A stretch of DNA of 64,000 bases from Saprospiraceae bacterium. Lineage in GTDB: Bacteria > Bacteroidota > Bacteroidia > Chitinophagales > Saprospiraceae. The position numbers and the translations under genes are program-made. Shown piece by piece: positions 58,644 through 64,000 of this stretch. The stretch spans positions 310,001 to 374,000 of the forward strand of contig JAHCHX010000002.1 in NCBI GenBank assembly GCA_026129545.1, given 5' to 3'. The stretch's first letter is position 1. Every line of letters begins with the position of its first letter. The notes beneath the pieces were generated by a model. That model did not search any database. It was not told where the DNA came from and saw nothing but the letters and a program-made list of their open reading frames with translations.

Positions 58644-59858
58644 TCAAGGGAGAGAATACTCCGCCAAAAACCGGAGCCCAAACGCAGTGGCGATGTCGCG
58701 CACATAGACCCGCGCCCGCCCCCCCTCGTTTTTTACCCAAGTCTCCAAAAACGCCCCGCGCAGATTGGGGTCGGGGTGGTCTGGAGGAAACTGGTTTTGC
58801 ACGACCCAGCGTGCCGCTCGGTCAATATCGCGGTTAAATTCCGAATAGCCCATTTTTCTGAATTTCAGCCAAACAATCCCTGCAAAGGCCACCGCCGAGC
58901 CGCAGATGGAGCTGGCGTCGTGCCGCCCGTCGGCGTAGTTGGTGTAATATATCTGGCCGTCTTTGGTCGGCCAACGCTGCACTGCACGAGCGGTGCGCAG
59001 GGCTGCCTCGCGGTAGCGTTCGTTTTGGGTCAATTCAAAAGCCACAAGCAGGCTTTCTGCCAACCACAGGTTGAAGCGCGGGTGAATGCGCCCTGTCTCG
59101 GCCTTGTTCGGGTGAAAATCCATCCAAAAACCGTTGGGCGACTGGCAGGCCACCAGCGTGTCGCACTGCCGCAGAAAAAAATCGAGGTAACGCTGCTCGC
59201 TTGTGTGGCGATACATATCGGCGTAAAGAAAGCCCTCGGTGTTAGGCCGCGCCACCTCGTTGATGCTCAGTTCTTTTTCTTTCTGGAAGTGTGGGCTGTG
59301 GTCTTTCAAAATTTCGCCCGTCGCGGGGTCCACAAGGTCGTACATCAGGCCTGTTTCAGGGATGAACAAGTGTTGCATCGCCCAGTCACCTGCGCTTGTG
59401 GCCACGTCGGCGTAGGAGCGGTCGCCCGTGACACGGCTGAGCTCAAATAGCCCGGGTGTGCCGTCTGCCAGCGTGGTGAAGTTGATGAGCTCGCCCACCT
59501 CGGCGCCGTGAATGGCTCGAAGAAAACCCGTGAGTGTAGGGTGGTCTCTGATTTCCAGTGTTTTCCACCAGTCTCCAGCTCGGCGAGCGGCGGGTAGTGC
59601 CGAGGTGTCGCCCGTGATTTTCTGAGCTTCCAAAATGCCCCAGATGACCTGACCAGTGTGCCAGGCAGGTTCATAGTCGCGCCATTGGCTGCTAAGCCAG
59701 TCGTAGTCGCAGCGCGACGGGCCTTCAGGGCGGAGCAGCACACTGGCGGCATATTGGCTTCCGAGGAGGAGAGCTTGAAGTGTTGAATCGCGAGGAACGG
59801 GTTGGGCTGCAAGCGCGACGGGAAGGAGGAATAGGACGAAAAATGCTTTGTTATTCAT
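58644..59858 (-). CDS. GH88/GH105-like unsaturated uronyl hydrolase, secreted
   Basis: 404 residues from ATG 59858 with signal peptide NNKAFFVLFLLPVALAAQ. The six-hairpin alpha/alpha barrel is suggested by DYEPAWHTGQVIWGILEAQK, FTTLADGTPGLFELSRVTGD, GFLYADMYRHTSEQRYLDFF and SICGSAVAFAGIVWLKFRKM. GH105/GH88 enzymes remove the unsaturated uronic acid left by polysaccharide lyases; related families (GH127-like, AGE) share the fold, so the family is inferred mainly from size and context. It is second in the operon starting with the SDR gene. Confidence 0.6.
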   Translation of the reverse strand: MNNKAFFVLFLLPVALAAQPVPRDSTLQALLLGSQYAASVLLRPEGPSRCDYDWLSSQWRDYEPAWHTGQVIWGILEAQKITGDTSALPAARRAGDWWKTLEIRDHPTLTGFLRAIHGAEVGELINFTTLADGTPGLFELSRVTGDRSYADVATSAGDWAMQHLFIPETGLMYDLVDPATGEILKDHSPHFQKEKELSINEVARPNTEGFLYADMYRHTSEQRYLDFFLRQCDTLVACQSPNGFWMDFHPNKAETGRIHPRFNLWLAESLLVAFELTQNERYREAALRTARAVQRWPTKDGQIYYTNYADGRHDASSICGSAVAFAGIVWLKFRKMGYSEFNRDIDRAARWVVQNQFPPDHPDPNLRGAFLETWVKNEGGRARVYVRDIATAFGLRFLAEYSLP

Positions 59859-59911
59859 GCTTAACAAACAAAAGACAAGGGAGAGACTTACCTGACAAAA
59901 AATCTGGGTGC

Positions 59912-60730
59912 TCACACCCCGCTCCATGCCGAAAAGCCCCCATCCACTGGAACGATAATGCCTGTCACAAATTTGGAAGCATCAGAACAAAGCCAGATGC
60001 AAGTGCCTACGAGCTCGTCGGCTTCGCCGAAGCGTCCTCCGGGCGACTTTCGGATGACGCTTGCTCCACGCTCCGTGAAGCCACCGTCGGGCGTGGTGAG
60101 TAAGGCGCGATTTTGGTCGGTCACGAAAAAGCCGGGTGCAATAGCGTTGACGCGAATGCCCTCACCGAATTTGAGGGCTGCCTCCACCGCCAGCCATTTC
60201 GTGAACAAGTCCACTGCTGCCTTCGCCGTTGAGTAGCCCGGCACTCTGGTGACGGCCTGCATAGCCGTCATGGACGAAATGTTGATGATGCTGCCCGACT
60301 TTTGGCGGGCCATGAGACGCCCGAACACCATTGTTGGAAGCACCGTGCCGTCAAGGTTGAGCTCCAAAACCTTCTTATAGTTGGCAAACGGGTGGTTGTC
60401 GAAGAAGTTTTCGCTGGGCGGGATGGCCGCTCCGGGCATGTTGCCGCCCGCGCCGTTGATGAGGATGTCCAATCGGCCCCAAGTATCCCCCACTTTCTGG
60501 GCCGCATTTTCGAGTGTGTTCTCGTCCAGCACATCGGCGACGAGGCTGATGGCCTCGCCCCCCGCAGCGCGGATGGCTGCCACTGTTTTTTCGTTTTTTT
60601 CAGGGGTGCGTCCCAATATACCCACCTTGGCACCGCGTGCTGCGAGGGCTTTGGCCATAGCGCCACAGAGGATACCGGAGCCACCTGTGACGACCGCGAC
60701 TTTGCCCGAAACGTCGAATAATTTGTCCAT
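59912..60730 (-). CDS. SDR-family reductase, probable D-fructuronate reductase (UxuB-like role)
   Basis: 272 residues. Rossmann marks are VAVVTGGSGILCGAMAKALA and RLDILINGAGGNMPGA; the active site is INISSMTAM (Ser) with VPGYSTAKAAVDLF (Tyr-x3-Lys). The C-terminal part IRVNAIAPGFFVTDQNRALL and GIIVPVDGGFSAWSGV is typical. SDR proteins of this subtype next to uxuA act as mannonate oxidoreductases and reduce D-fructuronate to D-mannonate. It opens the minus-strand uronate operon. It could alternatively act on 5-keto-deoxyuronate (KduD-like). Confidence 0.85.
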   Translation of the reverse strand: MDKLFDVSGKVAVVTGGSGILCGAMAKALAARGAKVGILGRTPEKNEKTVAAIRAAGGEAISLVADVLDENTLENAAQKVGDTWGRLDILINGAGGNMPGAAIPPSENFFDNHPFANYKKVLELNLDGTVLPTMVFGRLMARQKSGSIINISSMTAMQAVTRVPGYSTAKAAVDLFTKWLAVEAALKFGEGIRVNAIAPGFFVTDQNRALLTTPDGGFTERGASVIRKSPGGRFGEADELVGTCIWLCSDASKFVTGIIVPVDGGFSAWSGV

Positions 60731-60883
60731 AAAATTTCGGTTTGCAAGATTCTCCCAAAAGACTGACCGCAGCCTGCGATACCCTTACTGGTCGAACGGA
60801 TATTTCTGGTTTGCGGCACCTTTGCGTGAGTTGCATTGGCGATGGGCAGAATGGTGTGCCGAGAATAGTGCCCGACCCTATTC

Positions 60884-60970
60884 TAACGTGAGTTCGGGGT
60901 TAACGAAACCCATCAGTATTTGAGTTGGGGCATCTCTCGCTCATTTCGCAGCAATTGTTCAATAAATTAT
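60884..60970 (+). repeat. Family D repeat, copy 2
   Basis: CTAACGTGAGTTCGGGGTT to GCAATTGTTC matches 20660-20742. An inverted partial copy (AATCTCCGAACTCGCGTT) lies at about 61180-61198, so the element may be bounded by inverted D ends. Confidence 0.6.
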
Positions 60971-60987
60971 TGGGTGATAGCTCCGCG

Positions 60988-61142
60988 AAACATGAATCAT
61001 CCCGAATTTTTGCCCCAGCGGGGCGGGATATGGGCAAAAACCTCCTTCATATTCCGCCCCGCTGGGGCATTTGGAACACTTGATTTTTAGCAAAATGAGG
61101 AGCCAAAACCTGTTTTTCAAAACTCGGGATGACTCATGTTTA
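60988..61142. repeat. Nested palindrome (GC-rich inner, AT-rich outer arms)
   Basis: Outer arms AAACATGAATCATCCCGAAT and ACTCGGGATGACTCATGTTT pair. Inner arms of 22 bp, 61011-61032 (TGCCCCAGCGGGGCGG...) and 61048-61069, are near-perfect complements around a 15-nt loop. The whole lies between the two family D ends, upstream of the SDR operon and behind the sigma factor gene. Confidence 0.85.
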
Positions 61143-61228
61143 GGGCGTTCGCTCTCTACGCAATTGATTTTTTAAAAATTAATCTCCGAACTCGCGTTGT
61201 TCTAGCTACCAACACTCCTTCCGGCTTA

Positions 61229-61852
61229 TCACATTGCCAGACCCGGCCCTATGTGCGCCGCGAGCTCGCCCCTCAAATACACCAACGAGCGCGTCATGTG
61301 CGTCTCTACCGTCTTGATGCTCAGCCCCAAGTGGTCAGCTATTTCACGGTACTTCATGCCTCCGTCGCGGCTCAATCTAAAAATAGTGCGCCCTTGCCGA
61401 GGCAACCGTTCTATCGCTGCCTCCACGAGGTTAGTGGTCTCTTCCCCAATCAGTCGGTCATAGGCGGAGGTGTAGTCGCAAGGCAAATCTGGATGAATGG
61501 CATCAGAACCGACGGTACGACGACGCGACTGACGACGCAGGTAGTCAATCGCCGTGTTGCGCACGGATATAAGCAAATAGGCTTTTAGGCTTGTTTGTAC
61601 CTGCAAGGTTTGGCGCTGATTCCAGATTTTCAAAAACACATCCGAGACAATTTCCTCGGTAGTATGCCTGCATTGCAAAATGGCATAGACATAGCGACAG
61701 AGGTCGTCGTGATGTCGGCGGAAAAGCGCCTCCAATGATTGGGCATCATCATGAACAGCGATTGACTGTAGGAGTGTCTCGTCAGACGCGCATGGGGCAA
61801 AATGGGGCATTGATTTTTTGAGCGGAGCAGTGGTAGAGGTAGCAGTTTGCAT
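61229..61852 (-). CDS. ECF-type RNA polymerase sigma factor
   Basis: 207 residues from ATG 61852. Region 2 is SLEALFRRHHDDLCRYVYAI, EEIVSDVFLKIWNQRQTLQV and KAYLLISVRNTAIDYLRRQS. Region 4 is VEAAIERLPRQGRTIFRLSR and MKYREIADHLGLSIKTVETH. It should direct RNA polymerase to a special promoter set. In Bacteroidota such sigma factors usually have a FecR-type anti-sigma gene and a SusC/D pair beside them; none is visible here. A 16-bp LacI-type operator lies 24 bp upstream of the start. Confidence 0.92.
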   Translation of the reverse strand: MQTATSTTAPLKKSMPHFAPCASDETLLQSIAVHDDAQSLEALFRRHHDDLCRYVYAILQCRHTTEEIVSDVFLKIWNQRQTLQVQTSLKAYLLISVRNTAIDYLRRQSRRRTVGSDAIHPDLPCDYTSAYDRLIGEETTNLVEAAIERLPRQGRTIFRLSRDGGMKYREIADHLGLSIKTVETHMTRSLVYLRGELAAHIGPGLAM

Positions 61853-61875
61853 GGTCAAATGTTTCTTAAAATCAT

Positions 61876-61891
61876 GTGCAATCGTTTGCGC
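61876..61891 (-). promoter_or_regulatory. LacI-family operator in front of the sigma factor gene
   Basis: GTGCAATCGTTTGCGC contains GCAAnCGnTTGC, the LacI-family consensus with a central CG. It differs at one base from the site at 62946-62961. It lies between the lacI-type stop and the sigma factor start. Confidence 0.7.
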
Positions 61892-61910
61892 TTGTTTAGA
61901 AAAAAAATTT

Positions 61911-62933
61911 TCAATTGCGTTTAGAGGAGCCTCTTACCACAAGGGTAGGCGTTAGCACGGTCTTTCGGGGGACGAAACTTTTGCCCTCGGACTCAATTTC
62001 CTCAAAAAAAATCTTTGCGGCAAACTCGCCCATGCTTTCACTGTGTTGGTCCACAGTCGTGAGGCCGGGCTCTACCAAAGAGGTGAACATCTCGTTGGCA
62101 AAACCGACCAAGCCGATTTGCCGAGGGATGTGAACACCTCGCTCTTTGAGCACTTGCATCGCCCCGACCGCAGAATAGTCGCTGGCGGAAAAAACCGCAT
62201 CGGGCGGGTGGGGCAGCGACAATAATCTGCTCATGTATTCACGACCATCTTCCACGCCAAGGTTGCCCGTGGTGACGAGCGATTCGTCAAACGGGATTCC
62301 GGCGGCATCCAACGCATCGGCGTAGCCGCGCAGCCGATACTTGTAGATGTTCAGATGCTGTGGCCCTGCAAAATGGGCAATGCGTTTAAATCCTTGTTTT
62401 ACAAGATGTTCAGTGGCCTGATATGCGCCTAATTGGTCGTCGAGTACGACGGTACTGGCCCCCAGCGCCTCATTGACTCTGTCGAAGAGAACAAGTGGCA
62501 CTCCTTTGTCCCGCACTTTTCGGAAGTGGTCGAAATGGCGCGTCTCGCGGGCGATAGAGGCGATGATTCCGTCCACTCTCAGGCGCAACAAGGTGTCCAC
62601 TATGTCGGCTTCCTCGGCTGGGTCGTCATTGCTCTGACAAATGATGGCGTTATAGTCGGCTAATTGAGCGACTGCTTCCACGCCGCGCACGACATTGGAA
62701 AAAAAACTCCTGTTGGCTGTTGGCACTATTATCCCGATGATGCGTGTTCGACCACTTCGCAAAGCCGAGGCGATGTGATTGGGTTCGTAGCCAAGGCGCT
62801 GCGCGGTTTCTTTCACCGTCCGGCGCATATCTTCGCTGATGCGCGGGTTGTCATTTAGCGCACGCGACACGGTGCTCGCTGTCACGCTAAGCTCGCGTGC
62901 GATATCGTGAATGGTGCTTTTTTTGTCGGCCAT
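61911..62933 (-). CDS. LacI-family transcription regulator
   Basis: 340 residues from ATG 62933 (MADKKSTIHDIARELSVTAS). The HTH is STIHDIARELSVTASTVSRA and the hinge region is YEPNHIASALRSGRTRIIGI. The periplasmic-binding-like core has IGIIVPTANRSFFSNVVRGV, GIIASIARETRHFDHF, GFKRIAHFAGPQHLNIYKYR, PPDAVFSASDYSAVGAMQVL and IGLVGFANEMFTSLVEPGLT. It should bind sugars or sugar acids; the uronate operon nearby makes a uronate-related ligand likely. A promoter and operator in its own upstream region show autoregulation. Confidence 0.95.
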   Translation of the reverse strand: MADKKSTIHDIARELSVTASTVSRALNDNPRISEDMRRTVKETAQRLGYEPNHIASALRSGRTRIIGIIVPTANRSFFSNVVRGVEAVAQLADYNAIICQSNDDPAEEADIVDTLLRLRVDGIIASIARETRHFDHFRKVRDKGVPLVLFDRVNEALGASTVVLDDQLGAYQATEHLVKQGFKRIAHFAGPQHLNIYKYRLRGYADALDAAGIPFDESLVTTGNLGVEDGREYMSRLLSLPHPPDAVFSASDYSAVGAMQVLKERGVHIPRQIGLVGFANEMFTSLVEPGLTTVDQHSESMGEFAAKIFFEEIESEGKSFVPRKTVLTPTLVVRGSSKRN

Positions 62934-62945
62934 GTGTGACTTTTT

Positions 62946-62961
62946 GTGCAATCGGTTGCGC
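62946..62961 (-). promoter_or_regulatory. LacI-family operator at the lacI-type promoter
   Basis: GTGCAATCGGTTGCGC sits immediately downstream of the -7 box, over the expected transcription start, where a bound repressor would block initiation. Confidence 0.75.
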
Positions 62962-62968
62962 AAACATA
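62961..62968 (-). promoter_or_regulatory. -7 box of the lacI-type gene
   Basis: The minus strand reads TATGTTTG, 27 bp before the ATG. A TTTTTTG word lies 22 bp further upstream as a possible -33 element. Confidence 0.65.
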
Positions 62969-63090
62969 AAACGGCTAACCCGCCTTTTCACAAAAAAGTT
63001 GATTCTTTTTTCTGAAAAAAGATGAATCAAAATATCGTTTGGCGTATAGATGGTCGCAGTCAGGATTTCAAGATAAAAATTTGGCACTAA

Positions 63091-63127
63091 AAAAGCCACT
63101 TGCACCCGAGCACGGGGCAAATGGCTT
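63091..63127 (-). terminator. Terminator of the T9SS cargo gene
   Basis: On the minus strand AAAGCCATTTGCCCCG pairs with CGGGTGCAAGTGGCTTT and is followed by a T-run. Confidence 0.8.
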
Positions 63128-63156
63128 TCCAAACCTTAACCAAAAACTACTCTCTA

Positions 63157-64000
63157 CTATCTTTCTTTTCCGACTACTATCCTTGCGGAGCCTTGCGAGC
63201 CGGAGGTCTGCATACGAAGCAGGTACACGCCTTCGGGAAGCTGGCTCAGGTCGAGCCGCTCTATCTGTTCGCCCGAGCCTTGATAACTGCGCTCAAACCG
63301 CCTAATCTCCGCTCCTCGAACGTCCGTAAGGCTGAAAAGCAGCGCATCTGGTTCGGTGAGCTCGTACTGCACATTGAGCCAATCCCGCGCTGGGTTGGGC
63401 CATATTTTCACTTTGGCCATTGAGAGCAAGTCATGGGTGGAAACGTCCACCTCTTGCAGCGGAATCAACGCGCCTCCAGCGGGAATCGCCACCCAGAGGC
63501 CAAAAGCATTGGTTGTGCCCGTCTGGTTAGCCGAGTTCAAGAAGCCCGAGGCAAATACAGTGGCCGCGCTCACTGGCAGCGTGCCGAGTGGGGTGCGATA
63601 GCTTTTCACGATGGTTGAGTTGTCGTTGGCTGGCGTGATGTTAAGGATGTATTCTTGGGCAGGAATTGTCAGGTAAGACGTTGCCTCGCCAAAAGGAAGA
63701 TTGTCAATGAGTGGCGTGGAAGTGCCGTTCACCACCACATCCACGTCGGGCGCGTCGGGCGAGCCATGCACCACTGCCACCGCAAAGCTGCCTGCTGGTG
63801 CAGAGGTCAACGCTGGTTCGATTTCCACGAATTGGATGGTGGCTGTCGGTGGAACATCCGTGAAAGCACCCGGATTCACTACACCGTTCACGCTGACGGC
63901 GTAAGTCTTGCTCGTTTCGTAGAAGATGTTGTCGTAGTTCAGAATGGCATCGGCCACCGAAGTGCTGTTGGGTGGAGCAATGGATATGCGATTGGGATAG
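63157..64000 (-). CDS. DUF4397 protein with T9SS sorting domain (5' end outside window)
   Basis: The frame is open to the window edge and reads YPNRISIAPPNSTSVADAIL at the visible start, so the N-terminus is missing and about 280 residues are seen. A DUF4397 domain lies in FAVAVVHGSPDAPDVDVVV, LIDNLPFGEATSYLTIPAQE and IVKSYRTPLGTLPVSAATVF. After a linker, the type A sorting domain is VKIWPNPARDWLNVQYELTE to LPEGVYLLRMQTSG. It should be exported by Sec, then moved by T9SS to the cell surface. A terminator lies behind it. The function of DUF4397 is unknown. Confidence 0.88.
   Translation of the reverse strand, partial: YPNRISIAPPNSTSVADAILNYDNIFYETSKTYAVSVNGVVNPGAFTDVPPTATIQFVEIEPALTSAPAGSFAVAVVHGSPDAPDVDVVVNGTSTPLIDNLPFGEATSYLTIPAQEYILNITPANDNSTIVKSYRTPLGTLPVSAATVFASGFLNSANQTGTTNAFGLWVAIPAGGALIPLQEVDVSTHDLLSMAKVKIWPNPARDWLNVQYELTEPDALLFSLTDVRGAEIRRFERSYQGSGEQIERLDLSQLPEGVYLLRMQTSGSQGSARIVVGKER

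Noticed and set aside
61229..61852. Sigma factor as part of a classic SusC/D-FecR regulatory locus
   Set aside because: No FecR, SusC or SusD gene is adjacent; the neighbour is a LacI-type regulator.

Overview
The window looks like chromosomal DNA of a Bacteroidota bacterium, probably of the Saprospiraceae/Chitinophagia kind (the phylum is well supported, the family is inference). The reasons are: two secreted proteins with C-terminal type IX secretion sorting domains; a TonB receptor with a carboxypeptidase-like N-terminal domain paired with a DUF4249 lipoprotein; the futalosine menaquinone genes mqnE and mqnA; many start regions with the phylum's -7 promoter box TAnnTTTG; and A-rich start regions without Shine-Dalgarno sequences, with rpsU as the one clear exception. 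I see no rRNA, tRNA, CRISPR array, prophage or intact insertion sequence.

Layout. 0-15 kb: two glycosyltransferases, fabH, an amidase/DUF2520 pair, DinB, rpsU-xer, recN, a Tat-exported sugar isomerase-like protein, a small HTH-like protein and a TrmN6-like methyltransferase whose gene carries an in-frame palindromic repeat. 15-32 kb: a T9SS-secreted phospholipase D-like protein, aspartate kinase, a PagL-like lipid A deacylase, a secreted GH42-like hydrolase, a DUF4249/TonB pair, a two-lobed M16 protease, an FKBP lipoprotein and an L,D-transpeptidase-like protein. 32-46 kb: mqnE, mqnA, gapA, pgk, recQ, ribB and kbl. In this stretch accessory genes sit around gapA and pgk: DUF4240 plus a GIY-YIG-like protein, a BamE-like protein, a PIN toxin-antitoxin pair, and a membrane GIY-YIG-like protein inserted behind pgk together with a second pgk 3' end. 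46-64 kb: a LytTR regulator, then a uronate/pectin cluster (GH2, UxaC, KdgK, glycerate kinase and an enolase-superfamily protein going right; SDR reductase, GH105-like, two GH28 and UxuA going left), followed by an ECF sigma factor, a LacI-type regulator and a partial T9SS cargo protein.

How the genes work together. UxaC, the SDR reductase (as a fructuronate reductase), UxuA and KdgK would together convert D-glucuronate to 2-keto-3-deoxy-6-phosphogluconate. The GH2, GH105 and GH28 proteins would release uronates outside the cytoplasm. Glycerate kinase and the enolase-superfamily protein fit an aldarate side branch. The LacI-type gene has a near-perfect 16-bp operator over its own promoter and a second one (15 of 16 identical) in front of the sigma factor gene, so the two regulators look wired together.

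Intergenic DNA is unusual. At least five small repeat families fill the gaps: A (~105 bp, MITE-like), B (~120 bp, with terminal inverted repeats), C (~135 bp, palindromic), D (~85 bp), and arrays of short GGGTNATTA-type units arranged as large inverted repeats. The arrays supply the stop codon of one gene and the start region of the next, and the families are nested or abutted at several sites.
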